From NCBI GenBank assembly GCA_045594795.1, contig JAZNZF010000029.1:1-40279 (forward strand): a DNA stretch of 40,279 bases, read 5' to 3'. Shown here piece by piece: positions 24,801 to 32,393 of this stretch (the first letter of the stretch is position 1; each line of letters opens with the position of its first letter). Source of the DNA: UMGS1532 sp045594795 (lineage in GTDB: Bacteria; Bacillota; Clostridia; Oscillospirales; Acutalibacteraceae). The notes beneath the pieces are model-generated. The model did no database searches and was not told the DNA's origin. It saw only the letters and a program-made list of their open reading frames with translations. The translations under genes and the position numbers were made by a program.

Positions 24801-26155
24801 TAGAGAATATTGCTACGTTAGGGTATGCTCTTACAATGTACGGGGAAGAGAGAGAATACGCTCCTGCACTAAGTATGCAAGACGTTGAGGTAATAGCAGA
24901 GAAAAAAGCACCCCTGTCTCATTATACTAATTCTTTACCTATGTCATTTGCCAGAAGTGATTTAGAGGTAGTTGAATATTATAATTTCTTAGTTGATAAC
25001 AAGAAAGCTATTCAGAGAGATGAAAATAGGCAAAAGGCAAAAACAAGACAAACTACGGTTGAGAATTTCAAGAATCGTAAATATAATTTCTCTTATAAAA
25101 ATTGGAAGAAAAAAGAGAATAAGGATTATGATAAGGCGGCAACCAAAGCCATACAAAATAAGGTAGTAATCATAAATGTTTACGATAACAATCAAATTGA
25201 CGATTTTGCTTCGATTTCGAGTTATTATGAAAACAAAGGCTTCAAGGTTGAGATTATCGCTTTAAAAGGCAAGTATAAAGGGCAGGAACTTGAAAGTATT
25301 GCAACTGCAAAATATATTTTTATGAGCGATGTTACGGGATGGTTTTCAAGGGTTAATTTCCGCAAAGAAACAAAGCTTGTTCAAATGTACAAAGAACCTT
25401 TGCCTATTAGCGGTATGTCACAGACAATTAAACAAAATGCAACAGATGAACGTATACAGAGAATTTTTAAAATTCACAACATTGTGTATGATGTTATTCC
25501 TTGCACAGGTTTGGGCTCTTTAGAAATAATAAAGAACACATTGGTAAAACGTGAAAATACATTTCGCGTTAAAGCTTTTGGGCATCCTCTTACGGATATT
25601 TATAACAACGATGAACTTATACAAAGAGCTCGACAAAAAGCCTCGAAGCTTATTGGCGATAATAAGAAACTAATGGTGTATATCCCAAAAAGCAGGCGCT
25701 TTTCGTATCAGTATCTCGACCTGCAATCTATGCAAAACGTTTTTGGTAAAGAGTATAATTTACTTGTAGTTAGCGCTACAAACGAGGATATAATAAGCGC
25801 TTATGCGCAGACCTTTAACGGATTTGCGTATAACGGCTTTTCGGTGCTAACTCAACGAGAGGCGATTGCTATAGCAGATGTTATTATAGGAGACTGCTCG
25901 GATGTAATCTTTGAAGGCGTTCTTACCGGCAAGCCCGTTTTCTTAACCTCGGGTTATATAGAAAAGGAAGACGGTTCGTCGTTATTTAAGGAAGAGGATA
26001 TAAATGTTTTCCCAATAATAGATGACGTATATGATATGATTCCGTATTTAGAGGGAAGAATTGAATATGATTATGAAGACTTTAAAGAGAAATATTTCGG
26101 TAGTTGCGATGGACACAGTGTTCAAAGGATAGATGAATATCTACAAAATATATAA
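21842..26155 (+). CDS. CDP-glycerol glycerophosphotransferase / HAD hydrolase / GT-like fusion
   Basis: This 1437-residue protein joins three parts. Residues 45-400 are a TagF/TarF-type CDP-glycerol transferase, with NLFHGVGCK (His136), FVFKMHPIM (His273) and IIDYSSIFYDFLAGG (318-330), the motifs that add glycerol phosphate to teichoic-acid-like polymers. Residues 422-630 are an HAD domain: SFDIFDTI (motif I), LISDMYLPS (II), HKSTG (III) and HHGDNGNADGAKA (IV); the domain continues to about 1080, with IARDGYHTQKIA and YGSRKAWR. The last 330 residues look like a second transferase fold, but the histidine motif is replaced (VQMYKEPLP) and DYSS becomes GDCSDVIFEGVLTGKPVF. The ATG at 21842 has GGAGGG seven bases upstream. 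It probably builds a surface glycopolymer. Confidence 0.85.
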   Translation: MQIKKVDSLKQKVKSVFATKEKMLEKYKIKMHKNQYEILSIPKKKIWVFNAGMTFSGNPKWLFIYINKYRPDIKAFWLCSDEETVEYINSLGYKAYLYLSKEGIEISTAAGVYVTEQCKEIIPNYLRDCVYLNLFHGVGCKTIERKLRDGLLFSRIMKKYIANNDVFINNQLFLVTSPLMEQHFKENIGLTEDMIVRAAYPRCVYQNNYEKIATFDHNLKKRKGRDANTKIIVYSPTFRETEDYDFMGQAIPDMDKLEERLKQNNQLFVFKMHPIMLEKDANYIRIKEKYENSPYFLFWDNNEDIYEVFDQIDAAIIDYSSIFYDFLAGGVKNFIRYFFDYDDTDNLREGAYDYEEMTCGRMCRNFSELLNSLDSYTSSEDEEVERKRIYDLFWEYSESDSMEKIIEATLNFEVKAEPLPTLYSFDIFDTIISRKGLAPSSIFCKVKEKMMKSNLNFDKHFINSYIDIRRTCEHNVREYRNKTIHTRGMIQTEISFDSIFERMSDLYNLSYEQVEFLKSSELEAEINDTIPIPEMVAYVESLIKKGEDVILISDMYLPSTIIKKLIAKSSKLIAELPLYVSCEYGVHKSTGRLYQEVFKDIKFYKYGKWIHHGDNGNADGAKARALGITTKKHTAPVFNEYENEIVNKLGTYDSYLVAAMMARFRQRNHDSRDYFSYAYASLCLVPYSIWVAEDANRRGFDTLYFIARDGYHTQKIADIAIEKLGYNIKTKYIYGSRKAWRIPSFINEFDETFFMSFGNLAISKTFDEVLNALCLDKEQFEEMFPSLCEMDLSDVITKPQMSVIISVVKSSSKYREYLLSIAADMRVNVDKYLSQEINFDEKFAFVDFWGRGYTQTCFTRLLHNIRKSEFDVPYYYIRSIYPTEGHNVRYNYTSQNTSMLIAEALCSSNIDYQSIKEYRETEDGLMVPVIEPQKCNEGLLNSMRVRLSGFARDFLDLELDDRNSTLRALLEFVLEYYDTKQDDPLIIENIATLGYALTMYGEEREYAPALSMQDVEVIAEKKAPLSHYTNSLPMSFARSDLEVVEYYNFLVDNKKAIQRDENRQKAKTRQTTVENFKNRKYNFSYKNWKKKENKDYDKAATKAIQNKVVIINVYDNNQIDDFASISSYYENKGFKVEIIALKGKYKGQELESIATAKYIFMSDVTGWFSRVNFRKETKLVQMYKEPLPISGMSQTIKQNATDERIQRIFKIHNIVYDVIPCTGLGSLEIIKNTLVKRENTFRVKAFGHPLTDIYNNDELIQRARQKASKLIGDNKKLMVYIPKSRRFSYQYLDLQSMQNVFGKEYNLLVVSATNEDIISAYAQTFNGFAYNGFSVLTQREAIAIADVIIGDCSDVIFEGVLTGKPVFLTSGYIEKEDGSSLFKEEDINVFPIIDDVYDMIPYLEGRIEYDYEDFKEKYFGSCDGHSVQRIDEYLQNI

Positions 26156-26306
26156 GCGATAAGAGGTTGTGAGGAGTACTAAGCTTAAAAATATTGGTAA
26201 AGAATCAACTGTTTTTTAGCAAAGGTATTCCTCTTAATCTTGCTACCATAATGAGTTTTTGTAGAACATCAAAAAGGACGCTTAAATATATTTGGCGGTG
26301 ATAAAA

Positions 26307-27320
26307 ATGAGTGAAAGAATCGAAAAGTGGGATATACTCAAGTTTGGGCTTATATTCTCTGTTGTGTTAGGGCATATTGCGGATTTTTACACGGGTGAGT
26401 CCGAAATAATGCGTAGCCTGTTTTTATTCATTTATAGCTTTCATATGCCCTTGTTTATATTTGTTTCGGGGCTTTTTGCTAAAAATACCGTAAACCAAAA
26501 ACGTGTTGGCAAATGGTTTGTATTTTTGATTTTGTATGTATTAATAAAGACGATATTTATGATATATTATTTTCTTAGCGGCGCGTCAGCACTGAGAATA
26601 AATGTTGCTTCTGAAAATGGCGTTCCGTGGTTTATGTTAGCTATGTTTGCCTTCCCGTTAATCACCTATAATCTGCGCAATGTAAAAGCAAAATATGTTT
26701 TGTTAATATCGGTAGTTTTTGCTCTGATAGTTGGTTACGACCCATCTATTAAAGACACGTTTGTATTGTCAAGAATAATAGTATATTTCCCGTTTTACTA
26801 TCTTGGATATATAACAAACGCAGATAAATTACAAGAATTAACAGATAAGCGTTCGGTAAAGATAATTTCTTTAATTTTCTTAGCGCTATTTTGCTTTACC
26901 GTGTTCTATTTAGGGGATAAGGTTTATTTTATTCGTGCTATATTTACGGGCAGAAACCCCTATGTTACACTTGGTGACAAGGCAAATTATGGCGCGTTAC
27001 TGCGCTTGATTAGTTATGTTGTGTCAACCTTGGTGGGATTTTCGTTAATTGCAATTACACCAAAAAGAACACCCATAAAGTTTATTTCTCGTTTTGGAAC
27101 ACGAACCTTAGCTGTGTATGCATTCCACTATATAATTATTTATGTGCTTTATGATAAACTTCAAATCAAAACCATTTTCGAAAACCTGTTTACAAACGGG
27201 GGCTCGGGGTATGCGATAATACCTTTAGCGTTAATAATAACGGTTGTTTTGTCTTTAAAGATTTTTTCTTTGCCAATAGACGCTGTGTTGAGTTTACCGC
27301 AAAAAGCTAAAAAATCTTGA
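26307..27320 (+). CDS. Acyltransferase-3 family membrane protein (copy 1)
   Basis: This 337-residue protein with about ten membrane helices belongs to the acyltransferase-3 family, whose members O-acetylate sugars and surface polymers. The start MSERIEKWDILKFGLIFSVV carries the family's first helix, VVLGHIADFY holds the key histidine, and FHMPLFIFVSGLFAKN is the characteristic second motif. Later it has FPFYYLGYI, FTGRNPY and TLAVYAFHYIIIYVLY. The ATG at 26307 follows GGCGGTGA. It is followed directly by a paralog, and follows the glycopolymer synthesis gene, so modification of that polymer is plausible (inference). Confidence 0.88.
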   Translation: MSERIEKWDILKFGLIFSVVLGHIADFYTGESEIMRSLFLFIYSFHMPLFIFVSGLFAKNTVNQKRVGKWFVFLILYVLIKTIFMIYYFLSGASALRINVASENGVPWFMLAMFAFPLITYNLRNVKAKYVLLISVVFALIVGYDPSIKDTFVLSRIIVYFPFYYLGYITNADKLQELTDKRSVKIISLIFLALFCFTVFYLGDKVYFIRAIFTGRNPYVTLGDKANYGALLRLISYVVSTLVGFSLIAITPKRTPIKFISRFGTRTLAVYAFHYIIIYVLYDKLQIKTIFENLFTNGGSGYAIIPLALIITVVLSLKIFSLPIDAVLSLPQKAKKS

Positions 27321-27345
27321 TGTGTTTTTAAAGTCGGTGATAAAA

Positions 27346-28356
27346 ATGAGTGAAAGAATTGAAAAGTGGGATATACTTAAAGCGGGTCTTATATTCTTTG
27401 TTGTGCTTGGGCATATTGCAGACTGTTATACCGACCAAAGCGAGATTATGCGTAGCGTATATTTGTTTATATATATCTTTCATATGCCGTTGTTCATTTT
27501 TATCTCGGGTCTGTTTTCGAAGCGCACGGTAGATGAGCTGCCGGCAGATAAAATAATAGGCTATCTGCTTGTATATCTTTTCTCAAAAATATTGTTTGGG
27601 CTATACAATGTTATAGACATCGGCAGGTTCCGTTTTAGTTTTTTAAGCTCGGGCGGTTTCCCGTGGTTTATGTTTGCCATTGCGGTGTTACCGGTAATAG
27701 TGCATTTTTTAAAAAGGGTTAAGCCAAGCTTTGTTATTTCGGTTAGTCTTGTTATATCACTGCTTGCAGGGTACGATAGTAAGGTGGGTGACCTATTTTC
27801 TCTTTCAAGAATTTTGGTGTTCTTCCCGTTTTACTATTTAGGCTACATTCTAAAACCTGAAACATTGCAAGAGCTAACAAGTAAGCGCTGGGTAAAGATA
27901 GCCTCTTTGTGCGTTATAGTTGTAACCGTCGCCCTTGTGTTTGTGCTTGGCGATACGGTCTACACTTTGCGCCCGATATTTACGGGCAGAAATCCCTACT
28001 CTGTTTTAGAAGATAACGCGGTCTTTGGCCCATTATTCCGTTTGCTTTGTTACGTTTGCTCGTTTGTGTTGGGCTTTGCGTTTATTGCCATAACCCCCAA
28101 AAAATCACCTTTTAAGGTTATTTCTATATTTGGTAAACGCACCCTTTCGGTTTACGTATACCATAGCTTTGTTATTTATCTTCTTTACAACCAGTTCTAT
28201 TTTGGAGAGTTTTTGCGGTCGGTATTACCAGACGTACTACATTTTGCAGCAACAATTATTTTAGCCGTAATTATAGTGGTTGTGCTATCCTTAAAACCGT
28301 TCATAAACTCAATAAATACTATATTTAACATACCTAAATATGCGTTAAGAAAATAG
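27346..28356 (+). CDS. Acyltransferase-3 family membrane protein (copy 2)
   Basis: This 336-residue protein is a tandem paralog of the preceding gene. Both begin MSERIEKWDILK, share GHIAD with the presumed catalytic histidine, FHMPLFIF.SGLF, FPFYYLGYI, the FTGRNPY loop, FIAITPK and a closing VYVYHSFVIYLLY-type helix. The leader sequence GTGATAAAAATGAGTGAAAG is also shared. The ATG at 27346 is chosen by this alignment; an upstream frame start at 27322 lies only two bases after the first copy's stop. It ends in TAG, an ordinary stop here. Two copies with diverged helices suggest different acyl donors or sites. Confidence 0.88.
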   Translation: MSERIEKWDILKAGLIFFVVLGHIADCYTDQSEIMRSVYLFIYIFHMPLFIFISGLFSKRTVDELPADKIIGYLLVYLFSKILFGLYNVIDIGRFRFSFLSSGGFPWFMFAIAVLPVIVHFLKRVKPSFVISVSLVISLLAGYDSKVGDLFSLSRILVFFPFYYLGYILKPETLQELTSKRWVKIASLCVIVVTVALVFVLGDTVYTLRPIFTGRNPYSVLEDNAVFGPLFRLLCYVCSFVLGFAFIAITPKKSPFKVISIFGKRTLSVYVYHSFVIYLLYNQFYFGEFLRSVLPDVLHFAATIILAVIIVVVLSLKPFINSINTIFNIPKYALRK

Positions 28357-28381
28357 CAAAACCGCTTTTGGAGGATTCTAT

Positions 28382-29824
28382 ATGCAAAACTTAAACGGCT
28401 TACAGCCTAATCGCGTTTTAAAATATTTTAGCGAAATATGCAGTATTCCGCACGGCTCTGGGGATACCCGTGCTATTGCAGATTATTGTGAGACCTTCGC
28501 CAAAAACCATTCATTAAAATGCTTGCGCGACAAAGCCGATAATATAATTATTTTTAAATGTGCAACAAAAGGCTACCAAGAAGCCCCACCTGTAATTCTG
28601 CAAGGTCATACCGATATGGTTTGCCAAAAGGACGAGGATTGTGATATCGACTTTTTGCGTGACGGGATAGACATTAGTATAAAGGGAGATTATATTTCTG
28701 CCAATGGCACTACGCTTGGCGCCGATAACGGAATCGCGGTGGCAATGATATTCGCCATTCTCGAAAGTAGCGATATTCCGCACCCCGCTTTAGAGGTGGT
28801 GCTTACCTCCGATGAGGAGATCGGTATGATTGGCGCTATGGCGCTTGATGCTTCACCACTTGAGAGTAAAAGAATGATAAACCTTGATTCAGAGGAAGAC
28901 GATACGGTTACCGTTTCTTGCGCAGGCGGTAGCGATTTTGTAGTAGAGATTCCCCTGTCGCGAAAAGTGGTCGAGGGCATACCCGTTAAATTCGGGCTAA
29001 AAGGCTTAAAGGGTGGTCATTCCGGTGTAGAGATTAATAGTGGCAGAGCCAACGCGGTAAAGCTTGGCGCAAGACTTTTCAACAGCCTTTTAAAAACACC
29101 CGAGACCTTTGCCATAACCATAAACGGCGGCGAAAAGGGTAACGCTATACCGAGCGCTTGCAGTATAGAGCTTTGCACTAAAGACCCAAAAACTCTAATA
29201 GAAAAAGCAACCGCCGAGTTAGAGCAAATTAAAGGGGAGATATGCGCACGCGAGCCTGAGTTTTATTACGAGATAGCAGAGGGCGTTTGCGGTAGCTACA
29301 GCGTACTAACCGAAGAAAGCGCTAAGGATTTGGCGTTTGCAATTCTGTGCTCACCAAACGGCGTAATGGAAATGAGCGCCGAAATAAGAGGTCTTGTAGA
29401 AACTTCGCTTAATCTTGGCATACTTAAAACCGACGAAAACGAGGCGTTGCTACACATTTCACTTCGTAGTAATAAGCGTTCGGCTATGGCGGCGCTCGAG
29501 GACAAGCTATGCTGTTTGTTCTCAAAAATTAATTGTAAAATAGAAAACTTTGGTCACTATCCACCGTGGGAGTTTAAGCCTGATTCTAAGCTGCAAAGGA
29601 TATATATAGACTGTTACAAAGCGCAAAACGGCAAAGAACCTAAGGTTGAGGCAATACACGCAGGGCTCGAGTGCGGTGTGTTTGCATCGAAAATTAATAA
29701 CCTCGACTGCATTTCTATAGGCCCATCACTTTTCGATGTGCATACGCCTAAAGAAAGGTTAAGCATTTCATCGTTGCAACAAACCTATAAGCTTTTACTT
29801 TCGCTACTCGAAAAGTTAAAATAA
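28382..29824 (+). CDS. pepD: Aminoacyl-histidine dipeptidase (M20, PepD)
   Basis: This 480-residue cytosolic metallopeptidase splits dipeptides such as Xaa-His. The zinc and catalytic motifs of the M20 family are in order: VILQGHTDMVCQ (His and Asp), GADNGIAVAM (metal-bridging Asp), VLTSDEEIGMIG (catalytic Glu pair), NLDSEEDD, and a late AIHAGLECGVFA with a final DVHTPKERLSI. The inserted lid domain carries GLKGGHSGVEIN. Length matches PepD, longer than simple M20 enzymes. TTGGAGG lies upstream. It precedes an OPT peptide transporter, giving a peptide uptake and digestion unit. Confidence 0.95.
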   Translation: MQNLNGLQPNRVLKYFSEICSIPHGSGDTRAIADYCETFAKNHSLKCLRDKADNIIIFKCATKGYQEAPPVILQGHTDMVCQKDEDCDIDFLRDGIDISIKGDYISANGTTLGADNGIAVAMIFAILESSDIPHPALEVVLTSDEEIGMIGAMALDASPLESKRMINLDSEEDDTVTVSCAGGSDFVVEIPLSRKVVEGIPVKFGLKGLKGGHSGVEINSGRANAVKLGARLFNSLLKTPETFAITINGGEKGNAIPSACSIELCTKDPKTLIEKATAELEQIKGEICAREPEFYYEIAEGVCGSYSVLTEESAKDLAFAILCSPNGVMEMSAEIRGLVETSLNLGILKTDENEALLHISLRSNKRSAMAALEDKLCCLFSKINCKIENFGHYPPWEFKPDSKLQRIYIDCYKAQNGKEPKVEAIHAGLECGVFASKINNLDCISIGPSLFDVHTPKERLSISSLQQTYKLLLSLLEKLK

Positions 29825-29825
29825 G

Positions 29826-29854
29826 TTGCCTTTTGTTTATCTTTATGGTATACT
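29826..29854 (+). promoter_or_regulatory. Promoter of OPT transporter
   Basis: TTGCCT (29826-29831) and TATACT (29849-29854), spacing 17, directly after the pepD stop. A small hairpin GTCG/CGAC (29868-29881) follows in the leader. Confidence 0.5.
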
Positions 29855-29897
29855 ACTAAAGAATTTTGTCGTTTGTGCGACGGGACAGGAGAAATAT

Positions 29898-31814
29898 ATG
29901 GAAAACAAAAACGAATTTAAGCCGTATATTGCCGCTTCAAAAATCACACCCGAGTTAACGGTAACTTCTATTGTTATGGGTATTTTATTGGCGGTTATAT
30001 TCGGTGCGGCAAACGCATATTTGGGTCTTCGCGTTGGTATGACGGTTTCTGCCTCGATACCTGCTGCGGTTATCGCAATGGGCGTTATACGTATTTTAAT
30101 GCGTAAAAATTCTATTCTTGAAAGCAACATAGTTCAAACGGTTGGCTCTGCAGGTGAATCACTTGCTGCAGGTGCTATATTCACCCTACCTGCCTTATTT
30201 CTTTGGGCAGCCGAGGGTAAAGCAGATAAACCCGGTATAATAGAAATTACTCTCATAGCTCTTATCGGCGGTCTTTTAGGTGTATTCTTTATGGTGCCTT
30301 TAAGAAACGCGCTTATCGTTAAAGAGCATGGCACTCTGCCTTATCCCGAGGGAACTGCTTGTGCAGAGGTTTTACTTGCAGGCGAAAAGGGTGGCGCTAA
30401 CGCGTCTACCGTTTTTGCAGGTATGGGCTTTGCGGCACTCTTTAAGTTCATAATCGACGGTATCAAGGTGGTATCGGGCGAAATTTCTGCAAGTGTTAAA
30501 GGCTATGCAGGTGAAATTGGCTCGCAAATCTACCCTGCAGTAATGAGCGTTGGTTATATCTGTGGTGCTAGAATTTCCTCGTTTATGTTTGCAGGCGGTG
30601 TTTTAAGCTGGCTTGTTATCATTCCGCTTATTGTTATGTTCGGCTCCGAGCTTGTTTTGTATCCGGGCACAGAAACCATCGGCGCTATGTATGCAGCAGG
30701 CGGTGCTTCAGCAATATGGAGCTCCTACATTCGTTATATCGGCGCAGGCGCTTTGGCGGCAGGCGGTATAATAAGCCTTATTAAATCTCTTCCACTTATA
30801 GTTAAAACCTTTGGCGGCGCTATGAAAAGCATTGCCGGAGGTGCATCTGCTTCAAACGACCGTACAGGTAGGGACCTAAACCTTAAGGTAGTTATTGCCG
30901 CAATAGTTGTGCTAACCCTTCTTGTATGGCTTATACCTGCAATTCCCGTATCACTTTTAGGTGCAGTTATAATCGTTGTGTTCGGCTTCTTCTTTGCAAC
31001 CGTTTCTTCAAGAATGGTTGGCCTTGTAGGTAGCAGTAACAACCCCGTTTCAGGTATGGCTATTGCAACATTACTTATCGCAACCCTTATTTTAAAGGTA
31101 ACAGGCGCAACAGGTATTGTCGGTATGACAAGCGCTATTGCCATTGGCTCGGTAATCTGTATCGTTTCTGCTATTGCGGGTGATACCTCGCAAGACCTTA
31201 AAACAGGTTTCCTTTTGGGTGCAACACCTAAAAAGCAGCAAATCGGCGAAATCATCGGCGTTGTAGCAGCAGCCCTTGCAATCGGCGGCACACTATATCT
31301 TTTAGACAGCGCATGGGGCTTTGGCTCAGAGCAGTTGGCAGCGCCTCAAGCAACCCTTATGAAGCTTATTATCGAAGGTGTTATGGACGGTAATCTTCCT
31401 TGGGGGCTTGTGTTCATTGGCGTGTTTATCGCGATAGTTGTTGAAATTATCGGTATACCAGTATTGCCTTTCGCTATTGGTATTTATCTGCCCGTTCAGC
31501 TTAACGCTTGCATAATGGTTGGCGGTCTTGTAAGACTCTCACTTGACAAGCTTCGCCGTAAGGAAGAAGAGAAAAAGGCTATTGTAAACGACGGTATTCT
31601 TTTCTGCTCGGGTATGATAGCAGGTGAGGGCTTGGTAGGCATACTGCTTGCACTCTTCGCTGTGTTCGGTATTGATAAGGCTATCGACCTGTCCTCAAAG
31701 CTTGGTATTCCAAAAGGTGTTATGGACATCGGCGGTATAGTTCTGTTTGTAATTATTATCCTTACCCTGCTTAAGTTCTCGGTTTGGAAAAAGCGTGCAA
31801 AAAATGAAGAATAA
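29898..31814 (+). CDS. OPT-family oligopeptide transporter
   Basis: This 638-residue membrane protein has about sixteen hydrophobic helices typical of the OPT family, which imports small peptides or metal chelates with protons. The first block, FKPYIAASKITPELTVTSI then GAANAYLGLRVGMTVSASIP, holds the family GLRVGMT motif; HGTLPYPEGTACAEVL is a second signature, and GDTSQDLKTGFLLGATPKKQ a third. The ATG at 29898 has AGGAGA just upstream; the frame from 29826 would overlap the promoter. It overlaps the PqqD-like gene by eleven bases. Substrate is inferred from pepD next door. Confidence 0.93.
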   Translation: MENKNEFKPYIAASKITPELTVTSIVMGILLAVIFGAANAYLGLRVGMTVSASIPAAVIAMGVIRILMRKNSILESNIVQTVGSAGESLAAGAIFTLPALFLWAAEGKADKPGIIEITLIALIGGLLGVFFMVPLRNALIVKEHGTLPYPEGTACAEVLLAGEKGGANASTVFAGMGFAALFKFIIDGIKVVSGEISASVKGYAGEIGSQIYPAVMSVGYICGARISSFMFAGGVLSWLVIIPLIVMFGSELVLYPGTETIGAMYAAGGASAIWSSYIRYIGAGALAAGGIISLIKSLPLIVKTFGGAMKSIAGGASASNDRTGRDLNLKVVIAAIVVLTLLVWLIPAIPVSLLGAVIIVVFGFFFATVSSRMVGLVGSSNNPVSGMAIATLLIATLILKVTGATGIVGMTSAIAIGSVICIVSAIAGDTSQDLKTGFLLGATPKKQQIGEIIGVVAAALAIGGTLYLLDSAWGFGSEQLAAPQATLMKLIIEGVMDGNLPWGLVFIGVFIAIVVEIIGIPVLPFAIGIYLPVQLNACIMVGGLVRLSLDKLRRKEEEKKAIVNDGILFCSGMIAGEGLVGILLALFAVFGIDKAIDLSSKLGIPKGVMDIGGIVLFVIIILTLLKFSVWKKRAKNEE

Positions 31815-32145
31815 AAGACAAGAAAACTTTTTAGAGCTCACGCCAAAACGCAACCCCGAAGTGAATTTCACTACCGACGAAAAGGGAATAGTAACCTTAG
31901 AAATACAAAACAAAGGCGTGTTTAACCTTATTGCCCAAAAGCTTTTCAAAAAGCCCAAAATAAGCTATATTCATTTAGAAGAAATGGGTAGCTTTGTGTG
32001 GAGTATAATAGATGGCGAAAGCGATATTATAGCCCTTGGCAAAAAGGTAGAAGAGCATTTCGGTGAAAGTGCCAATCCGCTTTACGAACGCCTTTCAAAG
32101 TATATAAAAATCTTAGAAAGCTATGGCTTTATAAAACTTAATTAA
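31804..32145 (+). CDS. PqqD-family (RRE-like) small protein
   Basis: This 113-residue protein has a PqqD-like winged helix domain. The pattern YIHLEEMGSFVWSIIDGESD with IIALGKKVEEHFG and the closing YIKILESYGFIKLN matches the peptide-chaperone PqqD family. In peptide-modification pathways such domains bind a leader peptide; no radical SAM or modification enzyme is in the window. The start overlaps the end of the OPT gene by eleven bases, so it is probably made by translational coupling and could serve the transporter. The N-terminal 40 residues are variable and rich in Lys/Glu/Asn. Confidence 0.75.
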   Translation: MKNKRQENFLELTPKRNPEVNFTTDEKGIVTLEIQNKGVFNLIAQKLFKKPKISYIHLEEMGSFVWSIIDGESDIIALGKKVEEHFGESANPLYERLSKYIKILESYGFIKLN

Positions 32146-32153
32146 AATGAAAT

Positions 32154-32182
32154 AAGGCGTCTGTAAAGCTTGCAGGCGCCTT
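32154..32182 (+). terminator. Stem-loop after PqqD-like gene
   Basis: AAGGCGTCTG (32154-32163) pairs with CAGGCGCCTT (32173-32182) with one G-T wobble. The following sequence is AAAATTTA, so the T tract is poor; likely a weak terminator. Confidence 0.6.
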
Positions 32183-32253
32183 AAAATTTATATGTTTAGC
32201 ATTTTTACACAAAAAAACATTATTTAATAATTTAAATTTTTCTTAAAAAGTAG

Positions 32254-32353
32254 TGGAAATTTGGAGATACTTTTGGTATAATTAAGTGGATACTCAAAAA
32301 TCGGCTAAAAATAAAGTAGTCGCAGTGGGTGTTTGTGCTGCAAAGAAGCAGCA
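32254..32353 (+). promoter_or_regulatory. ppdK promoter and leader
   Basis: A TATAAT box at 32277-32282 follows TGGAAA (32254-32259) by 17 bases. The leader of about 105 bases contains a small hairpin, TGCTGC (32336-32341) with GCAGCA (32348-32353), before the GGAGG site of ppdK. Confidence 0.55.
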
Positions 32354-32393
32354 AATTAAGGCAGTTAAAAATTTTTTAGGAGGTTGATTCTAA

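Noticed and set aside
26156..26306. Possible small gene or acetyltransferase remnant after the fusion gene
   Set aside because: A short frame resembling the start of a hexapeptide acetyltransferase (KLKNIGKEST) ends after about sixteen codons; too little to support.
30734..31291. Minus-strand open frame inside the OPT gene
   Set aside because: Low-complexity shadow of a hydrophobic transporter read on the opposite strand.
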